From assembly GCA_030638765.1 (NCBI GenBank), contig DAOWDZ010000037.1, positions 1 to 16,154 of the forward strand: a stretch of 16,154 nt of DNA. The letters are read 5' to 3'. The notes under the pieces were generated by a model that saw only the letters and a list, made by a program, of their open reading frames with translations, had not been told where the DNA came from and did no database searches. Positions 6,632 through 15,496 of the stretch are shown here, one piece after another (the stretch's first letter is position 1; every line of letters begins with the position of its first letter). Source of the DNA: Desulfocapsa sp. (GTDB lineage Bacteria > Desulfobacterota > Desulfobulbia > Desulfobulbales > Desulfocapsaceae). The translations under genes were made by a program, and so were the position numbers.

Positions 6632-9199
6632 ATGAATAAAACGAAATGGAAAGTTATTCTACTGGTCATGCTGTTAATTATCAGCATCTGTGGTGTGTTT
6701 ATAAACTTTTTTATTGCTGATAGCAGGGCATATGTTCAGCGCCTTTTAGACACTGAAGTCAGTATGATCCGTGCTGTTATTGCCATTGTCGAAAAAGATA
6801 ATGACAAACAATATCGCAGGCGGATAGAGACTTTTGTTTCTTTCGGCAAACTTCCTAAGCATGAAAATATGATTAGTGCTTTTGCCTCTCGAGATCGAGA
6901 ACAATTGTTGCAGTTATCGCGTCCTTATCTGGATATTTTTAAAAAAGAAAATCCATACTTTTCCACTCTTTCCTGGTTGACCCCGGATAATCATTCTTTT
7001 CTTCGTGTGCATCGGCCTGGAAAATTTGGTGATGAGGTCGGAAAGATGCGACCAGACGTTGTAGGTGCCAATAAAAAAAAGCTCCAGTACGCTGGTTATA
7101 TGGTCTCCAAAACAGGATTGCAATATCGTTTGGTGCAGCCTGTATTCTTCAAAGGGCGGCATATAGGAGTTGTCCAGTTTGGTATTGAAAATACGCAACT
7201 GTTGGATACCATTACTGAGAATTTGCATCTGTCTGTTGGGATTGCTATCCCAAATACAAAGGCATCCGTTATTAAACACGATAGATTTGCGTCTCTGAAA
7301 TATGGCAACCATACGATTCAAGCGCAGGATATTGGTCTTTATCAGGATAATGATGCAGAAATTGACTGGAACCTGAACAGGCAGGAGGTAATCATACAGG
7401 GTAAGCCATATCTCATTGTTAAGGTTCTTGATTTGTTAGATTATGAACAGCAGCGACAAGGGTATGTTTTTGTCACAAAAGATCTCACAGAACAGCGCTA
7501 TCATTTGCAGGAACGTATAATCCTTCTGTTCTCTTTGGCTGCTTTTGTTGTTTTATGTTCATTTCTGCTCTTATATTTCAGCTATAATGCTCTCATTCAA
7601 AAAATAATTGATTTGAATCGATCCCTTAAAAACCACAACCAAACATTAGAAAACAGGGTACAGGAACGTACCTCTGAATTACGGGACAGCCAGAAGCAAT
7701 TACAAAAAATCCTGGATAAGTCTCCTTTGGGTATATTGATCATCGAGTTGAAAAATATGCAGTTACGCTATGTGAATCCTGCTGTTTGCAACCTGCTTGG
7801 TTATGACAAGAAAACTCTGGAAACGATGGATATCAACTCTTTACACAAACCAGAAGATCTTCACGATATACATAAAGAATTTAATAGTCAGGCAGAGGAG
7901 GAAAAACACCTTGCTGTTGATATTCCTTTCCTCAAAAAAAATGGTTCTTTAGTGAAAAGCGATGTGAGTAGTGCCCCCATAGTTTTTGACGGGGAAGCTT
8001 GTCTGGTTGGATTTGTCATAGATCAAACAGAGAGGAAAAACCTGGAAATACAGCTGCATCGTTCACAGAAGATGGAAGCCATTGGCTTGATGGCAGGTGG
8101 GGTGGCCCATGACTTGAATAATATTCTCTCAGGTATTGTCAGTTACCCGGAATTACTTCTCATGCAGTTACCGGAGAACAGTGAACTTAAAGGGCCAATC
8201 AAGGCTATTCGGGAATCAGGTGAACGTGCTGCAACGGTGGTCGCAGACTTGCTTACCGTAGCAAGAGGGGCTGCAATGATCAGAGCACCCCATGATATTC
8301 ATGTATTGATAAATGAATACTTACATTCTCCTGAGTGTGAACAACGCCAATCTTTATATCCAGACATGGCATGTATAACGAACTTGGAAGCGGAAGATTG
8401 TATCGTCTCCTGCTCTCCTGTTCATGTTAAAAAAGTTGTTATGAATCTGGTTAATAATGGTATGGAGGCCATTACTGGTAAAGGAACGATTTTTATCTCA
8501 ACTCGTAATCAACAGTTAGACACACAGGAGGCTTTGAAGCTTGATCTTCAGGCTGGTGATTATCTGATGCTTTCTGTTAAGGATGATGGTGCGGGGATAG
8601 CTGAGGAAGATCTGGAGCATATCTTCGAGCCGTTCTATACCAGGAAAGTAATGGGGAAAAGCGGTACCGGACTGGGGCTTGCCATTGTCTGGAACAGTAT
8701 GCAGGATCACAATGGTAAAGTTACAGTGGAGAGCAGTGATCAGGGCACATGCTTTAACCTCTCTTTTCCAATTGATACAAAGAATATTGGTGAAGAGGAA
8801 AAGATCAATTTCACAGAAACATTCGTAGATACTACTAATAAGCATATATTAGTAGTTGATGATGAGCCTCAGTTGCGTGACATTGCCAGTCAGATGTTGC
8901 TGAGCATGGGTTGCAGGGTCGATTGTGTGAGCTCGGGTGAGGAAGCTGTTGCCTTTGTTAAGGAGAATCCTGTTGATCTTGTGGTTCTGGATATGTTGAT
9001 GGATCCGGGTATGAATGGGTACCAGACTTTTAAGAAAATCCTGGAAATTTATCCTGAACAGAAGGCCATTATCGTAAGTGGCTTCTCGGAGAGTGATGAT
9101 GTTAAGGCGACTCTCCTGCTTGGGGCTGGTGGGTTTATACATAAACCATATTCATTAGCTCAATTTCGCAGGGTAATTGGAGAGGTGTTAAGGCCTTAG
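6632..9199 (+). CDS. Hybrid sensor histidine kinase with double-Cache-type periplasmic sensor (Cache, PAS, HisKA, HATPase, REC)
   Basis: Inner-membrane hybrid kinase of 855 residues. TM1 is at about 8-28 and TM2 at about 296-318. The periplasmic domain between them contains ENPYFSTLSWLTPDN, SFLRVHRPGKFGDEVG and QPVFFKGRHIGVVQFGI, a pattern I associate with the dCache_3 double sensory domain; its ligand cannot be told. A coiled coil (about 320-350) leads to a PAS domain (about 358-470), then HisKA with GGVAHDLNNIL (His493), HATPase (NLVNNGMEAI, DDGAGI, GTGLGLAIV), and a receiver (VVDDE, Asp787, Lys in HKPYS). From HisKA to the C-terminus it is closely similar to the LuxQ-like kinase upstream, but it lacks the GAF and has an unrelated sensor. 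No Shine-Dalgarno is visible before the ATG at 6632 (CCCCCCGAATTAG instead), so translation may be weak or leaderless. It probably receives a different signal and may feed the same phosphorelay. Confidence 0.88.
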   Translation: MNKTKWKVILLVMLLIISICGVFINFFIADSRAYVQRLLDTEVSMIRAVIAIVEKDNDKQYRRRIETFVSFGKLPKHENMISAFASRDREQLLQLSRPYLDIFKKENPYFSTLSWLTPDNHSFLRVHRPGKFGDEVGKMRPDVVGANKKKLQYAGYMVSKTGLQYRLVQPVFFKGRHIGVVQFGIENTQLLDTITENLHLSVGIAIPNTKASVIKHDRFASLKYGNHTIQAQDIGLYQDNDAEIDWNLNRQEVIIQGKPYLIVKVLDLLDYEQQRQGYVFVTKDLTEQRYHLQERIILLFSLAAFVVLCSFLLLYFSYNALIQKIIDLNRSLKNHNQTLENRVQERTSELRDSQKQLQKILDKSPLGILIIELKNMQLRYVNPAVCNLLGYDKKTLETMDINSLHKPEDLHDIHKEFNSQAEEEKHLAVDIPFLKKNGSLVKSDVSSAPIVFDGEACLVGFVIDQTERKNLEIQLHRSQKMEAIGLMAGGVAHDLNNILSGIVSYPELLLMQLPENSELKGPIKAIRESGERAATVVADLLTVARGAAMIRAPHDIHVLINEYLHSPECEQRQSLYPDMACITNLEAEDCIVSCSPVHVKKVVMNLVNNGMEAITGKGTIFISTRNQQLDTQEALKLDLQAGDYLMLSVKDDGAGIAEEDLEHIFEPFYTRKVMGKSGTGLGLAIVWNSMQDHNGKVTVESSDQGTCFNLSFPIDTKNIGEEEKINFTETFVDTTNKHILVVDDEPQLRDIASQMLLSMGCRVDCVSSGEEAVAFVKENPVDLVVLDMLMDPGMNGYQTFKKILEIYPEQKAIIVSGFSESDDVKATLLLGAGGFIHKPYSLAQFRRVIGEVLRP

Positions 9200-9464
9200 A
9201 ACGTCAGGGATATTTTATCTGTATTCAAAGGTAAGCCAAAAGAGAACGTCGGTTGAGAATTGTATGGATAAATATTAGAAGAAATGGGATTTAATGAGAA
9301 AGGGGTAACAGGGGAAGTCTGTTCAGTGATATATTGAATCTTTGTCGAATGCTTGCATGGTTTTGTTCTGCGCCTGATGCCTTAAGCTTGTTGCAAAAAA
9401 AATATGGCGTCCTTGGGAATAGGGTTGGTGCAGAATTGATTCAAATTTGGTGTCTGAAACAACA
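9200..9464. other. Intergenic region after the second kinase
   Basis: I see no gene here. Just after the stop codon the sequence ACGTCAGGGA resembles ACGTCGGGA just after the first kinase's stop, as if the kinase duplication included a little 3' flank. GAACGTC occurs again near 9244. A forward frame at 9334-9540 runs into the tRNA gene and is not credible. Confidence 0.4.
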
Positions 9465-9495
9465 AAGGCACTCACGAATATATCGTAAGTGCCTT
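9465..9495 (-). terminator. Intrinsic terminator of tRNA-Ala, possibly bidirectional
   Basis: AAGGCACT-C-ACGA (9465-9477) pairs with TCGT-A-AGTGCCTT (9483-9495) around an ATATA loop, giving 8 and 4 base pairs with one mismatch. On the minus strand, downstream of the tRNA, it is followed by TGTTGTTT. On the plus strand it is followed by CTATTATT and may also stop transcription coming from the kinase genes. Confidence 0.75.
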
Positions 9496-9502
9496 CTATT
9501 AT

Positions 9503-9578
9503 TGGTGGAGCTATGGGGGATCGAACCCCAGACCTCATGACTGCCAGTCATGCGCTCTCCCAGCTGAGCTACAGCCCC
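9503..9578 (-). tRNA. tRNA-Ala (anticodon GGC)
   Basis: The minus strand folds into a full cloverleaf of 76 bases. The acceptor GGGGCTG pairs with TAGCTCC and includes the G3:U70 wobble pair that identifies alanine tRNAs. The D stem is GCTC/GAGC and the anticodon stem CATGA/TCATG with loop CTGGCAG, giving anticodon GGC. The T arm is TGGGG-TTCGATC-CCCCA. The CCA end is encoded. It decodes GCC and GCU. It is transcribed away from mreB and toward the kinase genes. Confidence 0.97.
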
Positions 9579-9610
9579 ACATAATCCGTCGTGCAAGCAT
9601 ATGGTCTGGT

Positions 9611-9639
9611 TGTTTACCAGCCTTTTTAAGGGGTGTCAA
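9611..9639 (-). promoter_or_regulatory. Promoter of tRNA-Ala
   Basis: On the minus strand a perfect -35 TTGACA (9639-9634) is followed after 17 bases by TAAACA (9616-9611), a weak -10. Transcription would start near 9604, about 26 bases before the mature tRNA 5' end. The spacing fits a stable-RNA promoter. Confidence 0.55.
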
Positions 9640-9794
9640 CTTTTTTCAAAGGATTTCTTCTGAGGTTGGAGCCCATATTTCTTGAAAATAAAGAAGACTT
9701 TTGGTAGAATTAAGAGCTTGATGTGTCGAGAGTGTCACGGCCCTGTGTCCTGGCACTGCTTCAATATCAATGGTATCGTTTTCATGGAGTCGGG

Positions 9795-9822
9795 TTTTTC
9801 GGCTATTTTGGTTTAATAATAT
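9795..9822 (+). promoter_or_regulatory. Candidate promoter of the mreB operon
   Basis: TAATAT at 9817-9822 is a fair -10 with a poor -35 (TTTTTC at 9795-9800, 16-base spacer). Downstream, AAAGCA (9827-9832) and TGCTTT (9842-9847) form a small leader hairpin ahead of the mreB ribosome site AAGGA. The operon must start in this region because the upstream tRNA is divergent. Confidence 0.3.
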
Positions 9823-9854
9823 AGGGAAAGCATCATTTGAGTGCTTTGATATAA

Positions 9855-10904
<1,050 letters not shown>

Positions 10905-10988
10905 TTTCGGGATTTGTCCAGGGACAGATTGTTTTAAGCACATGGGTTTTTATGTGGCGACTGGATACCTGTGGTTTCAGAGAGTAGA

Positions 10989-11879
10989 ATGTTGAGAAAG
11001 AAAAACAACGATAGGAAGAAGAAAACAGGCTTCAGGGCTACTCGCCTTTTTCTATTATTGTTTCTATTTGCCACCCTTTTACTCGTTTTGATGAGTTCCG
11101 CTACTAGCAATCGTTTTGGCATCTTTCACCAGGTACCCTTGGAGGTTCTTGGTCCACTTCAAAGTGTTTTTACTAAAATTTCAATCAGCACTGTCCGTCT
11201 GAAGGATAGATATATAACTCTCTGGAATCTCCAGGAAGAAAATGATTCACTGCGCAAGGAACTTCATAAATACCATGAACTTCTTGATGAATATCGTGAA
11301 GCGTATTCTAGAAATCGATTCCTGGAAGCTGAGTTGAAATTTAAGAAAAAGGAGACATTTCCTGCCCTGATGGCACGAGTGGTTGGCAAGGACCCTTCGT
11401 TTTGGTTCCAGACACTGATTGTTGATCGAGGCGAAAATGATGGAGTGGTCACTGGAATGGTGGCACGAAATTCCCTTGGAGTTGTCGGGCAGGTAGTGCA
11501 GGTCTCTGATAATTATTCAAAAGTGCTTCTTGCAAATGCTCCGTCAAGTGCCATTGATGCAATTGTTCAGAAGAACAGGGTGAGAGGGATTCTTAAGGGG
11601 GCTGGAGAAAAGGGGTATATTCTCCAATATGTCTTGAGAAATGGAGATGTCAAGGAGGGTGACACCATTGTCACAGCTGGTATCGGAGGTGTTTTCCCTC
11701 CCGGTATTACTCTCGGAACCGTTTCCAAAGTGCACTCGAAGCGCCGAGGAATGTTTCTGGAAATTGAAGTTAAACCGGCCGTTGATTTTGCCCGTCTTGA
11801 ATTCCTTTATATTAATTTATCCGAAGAGCAAATGGCGATAGAAAGCATGATTAATTCACCTTCTTTTCCAGGAAAGTAA
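10989..11879 (+). CDS. mreC: Rod shape-determining protein MreC
   Basis: Bitopic membrane protein that links MreB to PBP2 and activates PBP2-RodA. From the ATG at 10989 it has 296 residues: a very basic N-terminus (LRKKNNDRKKK), one TM segment at about 18-37, a periplasmic coiled coil at about 70-115 (NLQEENDSLRKELHKY), and the two beta-barrel domains with LIVDRGENDGV, GVVGQV and VTAGIGGVFPPGI, which are family hallmarks. An in-frame GTG at 10971 would add six residues; the ATG was preferred because the basic cytoplasmic tail then starts directly, but neither has a strong ribosome site. The gap to mreB is 84 bases. Confidence 0.96.
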   Translation: MLRKKNNDRKKKTGFRATRLFLLLFLFATLLLVLMSSATSNRFGIFHQVPLEVLGPLQSVFTKISISTVRLKDRYITLWNLQEENDSLRKELHKYHELLDEYREAYSRNRFLEAELKFKKKETFPALMARVVGKDPSFWFQTLIVDRGENDGVVTGMVARNSLGVVGQVVQVSDNYSKVLLANAPSSAIDAIVQKNRVRGILKGAGEKGYILQYVLRNGDVKEGDTIVTAGIGGVFPPGITLGTVSKVHSKRRGMFLEIEVKPAVDFARLEFLYINLSEEQMAIESMINSPSFPGK

Positions 11880-11881
11880 TA

Positions 11882-12415
11882 ATGGTGACACTTAGTTTTC
11901 TTTTTCTTGGATTTGTTCTCATTGCGCTTCAGACCAATTTTTTTTCCCAGTTTCCACACTGGCTTGGCAGGCCTGATCTGGCATTCGTTCTTGTGGTGTT
12001 TTCTGCTTACAAATTTAGCTGGTTCCCGGGGCTTTTTCTTGCCTTTCTTCTTGGTTGGTTGATGGATGTAACGTCAGGGGTTTATTTGGGAACCTACCTT
12101 CTTCTTGTTTTGCTTGTCTTTTCCATTGTTAAATTTCTCAGCCAGAATAGTTCAGTGAAGGAGACGGTTTTTCAGATTCCCCTGGTCGGATTCAGTTACT
12201 TCGTCGTACAGTGCTTTTTCTATCTTTTTTTCACTCTTACTCAACCTGGTGCTTTACCTCCATGGTCCTGGTCAAGAGTTGTGCAGGAAACAATGATTCT
12301 TCTTGTTGCATCAATTCCCTGCTTTGTTTTTTTTAACTGGCTGTATGAAAAACTTACAACCCGGCGCCTTGCTTCAAGGAGATTGAGGCGAAGGGGCGGT
12401 AATCAGTTTCGGTGA
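11882..12415 (+). CDS. mreD: Rod shape-determining protein MreD
   Basis: Small polytopic inner-membrane protein of the elongasome, 177 residues, with about five hydrophobic segments and a basic C-terminal tail (RRLASRRLRRRGG). The pattern FLLGWLMDVTSG, with an acidic residue inside a membrane-facing segment, is typical of MreD. It begins two bases after the mreC stop with AGGAAAG as ribosome site, showing tight coupling. Sequence conservation in this family is low, so the assignment rests on size, topology and position between mreC and mrdA. Confidence 0.92.
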   Translation: MVTLSFLFLGFVLIALQTNFFSQFPHWLGRPDLAFVLVVFSAYKFSWFPGLFLAFLLGWLMDVTSGVYLGTYLLLVLLVFSIVKFLSQNSSVKETVFQIPLVGFSYFVVQCFFYLFFTLTQPGALPPWSWSRVVQETMILLVASIPCFVFFNWLYEKLTTRRLASRRLRRRGGNQFR

Positions 12416-12423
12416 ATAAATAG

Positions 12424-14328
12424 ATGAAATGGGCCGGTTACAAAAATCTTGAAGAGTTGACGGAACATGATGATGCCGATTTGGATTCCCTGAAACGACG
12501 AATTGGATTTGCCGGACTGATCATCCTGTTTTTTGTTGCAGTTATTCTTGGCAGACTCTGGTTTCTCCAGATCCACAAAGGAGAAGAATATAGAAGTAAA
12601 GCAGATAATAATAGAGTGCGAATGCGCGAGATAGCAGCTCCTCGTGGCAATATTCTGGATGCAAAGAATCGGGAAATGGTGACCAATCGCCCGTCATTTA
12701 ATGTGGTTCTTGTCCGTGAAGATTCAAATGATGTCGATAAACTTCTCAAAAACCTTGCCACTGCCCTTGATCTGGATATTTCAGTTTTATGGGAAAAATT
12801 ACGTGATGCCAGCGGTAAACCACGCCACATACCCGTTCGTTTGCTTGAAGATGTGGATTGGGAAACTCTTGCCTATGTTGAAAATCACAATCAGGAATTC
12901 CCGGGTGTGCGTATCGAAACGATTCCTGCTCGTGTATATCATTATGAAAATCTTGCTGCTCATGCCATAGGGTACCTTGGAGAGATATCGAAAAAAGAGC
13001 TGGCTGCACGGGATATGGCCATATATACGGGCGGCGATCTGATTGGAAAGATGGGAATTGAACGTTTGCGAGAGGTTGATCTGCGAGGTGAGAAAGGAAG
13101 CAGTTCCTCTGAAGTGAACGCCAGAGGATTTGAGCAGCAACTTTTAAAGAATTTAGAGCCTTTGCCTGGAAATGATATTCAGCTCACCCTTGATGCTAAG
13201 CTGCAAAAGGTGGCAGAAGATTTAATGTATGCTGGCGATAAGGCTGGTGCAGTTGTGGCCATGGAAGTGAAAACCGGCAGGATGCTGGTGCTTGCGTCCA
13301 ATCCCGTTCTTCCCTTAAACCAGTTCGTTGGCGGAATTTCCCACAAAAACTGGAATGCTCTACTTGACAACACTAAACATCCTCTGATTAACAAGACGAT
13401 TCAGGCAATGTATCCGCCTGGCTCTACTTACAAGATGATAACTGCCATGGCAGGTCTCAGTAGTGGAGTAATTGATAAAAATACAGTTTTCTACTGTCCA
13501 GGGCATATTACCTATGGAAAGCGTCGTTACCACTGTTGGAAACGTGGCGGACATGGTGCTGTGAATCTTAAACGTGCAATACCAGAATCCTGCGATGTTT
13601 ATTTTTATCAGGTAGGCATGCGGGTGGGTGTGGACAGACTTGCAGAAATGGCCAACAAATTCGGCCTTGGACATAAATCCAATATTGAGATGGAACATGA
13701 AAAAAGTGGACTCACACCAACTAAGGATTGGAAATATAAAAGGCATGGTAAGAAGTGGCAGGATGGTGAAACTTTATCTGTAGCCATTGGTCAGGGCTTT
13801 AACCTTGTGACACCTCTACAGATATGTCTCATGACCGCAACAATTGCCAATGGTGGAAAACAGTATCTCCCTAAAATTATTGAAAAGATAACAGATCCGG
13901 ATGGTAATGTTATTGAACAGTTTAAACCGGAAACTGCCAGTGAATTGCTGGCCGATAGAAGGTTTCTGCCCCTGATTCGCGATGGCATGGAGGAGGTTAT
14001 TCAGGGACGACGGGGAACTGCCAGAAAAGTGAAGATCAAAGGTTTGACCATAGGTGGAAAAACCGGTACAGCTCAAGTGGTACGACTGAAACAGTACAAG
14101 CATTTAAAAGAAGAAGATATTCCTTACAAATTTAGAGATCATGCCTGGTTTACCTGTTATGCCCCCGCTGAAGATCCTGAAATTGCAGTAACAGTGCTTG
14201 TTGAGCATGGCTTGCATGGTGGTTCCGGGGCAGGTCCTGTAGCAAGGGCTCTGCTTGAAGAATATTTCTCCGATTATCTTCAGCTTGCAGCGGAGGCTGA
14301 GGCAGAGGAAAAAAAGAAAAATGAATAG
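12424..14328 (+). CDS. mrdA: Peptidoglycan DD-transpeptidase MrdA (penicillin-binding protein 2)
   Basis: Class B penicillin-binding protein that cross-links lateral-wall peptidoglycan with RodA; target of mecillinam-type beta-lactams. 634 residues, normal length. One TM segment near the N-terminus (GLIILFFVAVILGRLWFLQI), a pedestal domain beginning RMREIAAPRGNILD, then the transpeptidase with catalytic STYK (Ser334), SCD in the SxN position (Ser389), and KTGT (546-549). Cys358, Cys371, His377 and Cys390 match in spacing the zinc site reported for PBP2 proteins, but with Cys in place of the two Asp ligands. The C-terminus ends in a charged EAEAEEKKKNE tail. It starts 9 bases after the mreD stop; the ribosome site is weak (GGTGA within the end of mreD), consistent with translational coupling. 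Confidence 0.97.
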   Translation: MKWAGYKNLEELTEHDDADLDSLKRRIGFAGLIILFFVAVILGRLWFLQIHKGEEYRSKADNNRVRMREIAAPRGNILDAKNREMVTNRPSFNVVLVREDSNDVDKLLKNLATALDLDISVLWEKLRDASGKPRHIPVRLLEDVDWETLAYVENHNQEFPGVRIETIPARVYHYENLAAHAIGYLGEISKKELAARDMAIYTGGDLIGKMGIERLREVDLRGEKGSSSSEVNARGFEQQLLKNLEPLPGNDIQLTLDAKLQKVAEDLMYAGDKAGAVVAMEVKTGRMLVLASNPVLPLNQFVGGISHKNWNALLDNTKHPLINKTIQAMYPPGSTYKMITAMAGLSSGVIDKNTVFYCPGHITYGKRRYHCWKRGGHGAVNLKRAIPESCDVYFYQVGMRVGVDRLAEMANKFGLGHKSNIEMEHEKSGLTPTKDWKYKRHGKKWQDGETLSVAIGQGFNLVTPLQICLMTATIANGGKQYLPKIIEKITDPDGNVIEQFKPETASELLADRRFLPLIRDGMEEVIQGRRGTARKVKIKGLTIGGKTGTAQVVRLKQYKHLKEEDIPYKFRDHAWFTCYAPAEDPEIAVTVLVEHGLHGGSGAGPVARALLEEYFSDYLQLAAEAEAEEKKKNE

Positions 14329-14361
14329 GACAGCTTTGAATATAACTCAGAGGGATCGATA

Positions 14362-15492
14362 ATGCTTCGCATAGACAGGCGTTTTTTTCGGAGTTTTGAC
14401 TGGATACTTCTTGCTATGTTACTGGGAATTTCGGGCATGGCACTGATGAATCTTTATAGTGCCTCCTATCCTCCATCTCCCTATGGAATGCCACCCTTTG
14501 TAAAGCAATGTTATTTGTTTCTTTTTGGTCTGATGGGAATCATTGTGATTCTCTTTTTTGATTATCGTGCACTCCATTTCTGGAATTATCTTTTTTATGC
14601 GATCATAATTGTTCTGTTGATTCTTGTCCTTGTTGCAGGGAATAGTGCAGGTGGTGCACAACGTTGGATTAATCTCGGTTTTTTTCGGTTGCAGCCTTCA
14701 GAACTTGCAAAATTAATGCTGGTTGTGACTTTGTCCAGTTATTATTCCCGTAAAGAGCGACCGGAGGGGTATGGCGTAAAGGATATGATTACCCCTGTTC
14801 TGCTGACGTTATTGCCCTTTCTTCTAATCATGGCACAGCCTGATCTTGGCACGGCACTCATGCTTATTATCATCTTTGTTTCGATGACAGTGTTTGCGAA
14901 ATTAAAGTGGCAGACATATGGTGTCGGTGTGCTACTGGGGAGTGCATTGGGCATTTATGCCTGGTTTAATCTTCTTAGGGACTATCAGAAAAAACGCATA
15001 GAGACCCTTCTCGATCCGGCTAAAGATCCAATGGGGCAGGGGTATCAGATTCTTCAATCTAAGATTGCTGTGGGAAGTGGCGGTCTAAGTGGTAAGGGAT
15101 ATCTTGAAGGCACTCAGGGCCATCTTCATTTCCTTCCGGAGCGGCATACTGACTTTGCTTTTTCCGTGTGGGGGGAAGAGTGGGGATTTGCTGGAAGCCT
15201 GTTTTTCCTGGGAGTTTATTTTTCATTACTTTTATGGGGGCTGTATGTGGCAATGACAGCCCGTGATCGATTTGGTGTATTTCTCTCCTTTGGAGTGGTG
15301 ATGCTGATTTTCTGGCAGGCTGTTATTAATCTTCTTATGATTCTTGGTTTTCTTCCCGTGGTTGGGATTCCTTTACCGCTGGTGAGCTATGGAGGATCTT
15401 CTCTGTTAACGACCCTCTTTGCACTTGGAATTCTCATGAATGTAAGGATGCGCCGTTTTCAAATAGGGCAGAATATAGAGAAAATGAACTAG
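14362..15492 (+). CDS. rodA: Peptidoglycan glycosyltransferase RodA (SEDS family)
   Basis: Polytopic SEDS-family glycosyltransferase that polymerises lipid II for lateral-wall growth together with PBP2. 376 residues with about ten membrane segments. Family motifs are clear: GGAQRWINLG and LQPSELAKL, the large periplasmic loop with FLPERHTDFAFSVWGEEWGF (Asp264 corresponds to the catalytically essential Asp of RodA), and PLPLVSYGGSSLLT near the C-terminus. GAGGGA lies 6 bases before the ATG. The gene ends 4 bases before the stop codon of the convergent downstream gene, so no room is left for a separate terminator. Confidence 0.97.
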   Translation: MLRIDRRFFRSFDWILLAMLLGISGMALMNLYSASYPPSPYGMPPFVKQCYLFLFGLMGIIVILFFDYRALHFWNYLFYAIIIVLLILVLVAGNSAGGAQRWINLGFFRLQPSELAKLMLVVTLSSYYSRKERPEGYGVKDMITPVLLTLLPFLLIMAQPDLGTALMLIIIFVSMTVFAKLKWQTYGVGVLLGSALGIYAWFNLLRDYQKKRIETLLDPAKDPMGQGYQILQSKIAVGSGGLSGKGYLEGTQGHLHFLPERHTDFAFSVWGEEWGFAGSLFFLGVYFSLLLWGLYVAMTARDRFGVFLSFGVVMLIFWQAVINLLMILGFLPVVGIPLPLVSYGGSSLLTTLFALGILMNVRMRRFQIGQNIEKMN

Positions 15493-15496
15493 GGAG

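Noticed and set aside
9334..9540. Plus-strand frame of 68 codons ending in LVELWGIEPQTS
   Set aside because: It reads through the terminator and antisense to tRNA-Ala; the WGIEPQTS-like ending is a known artefact of translating tRNA genes.
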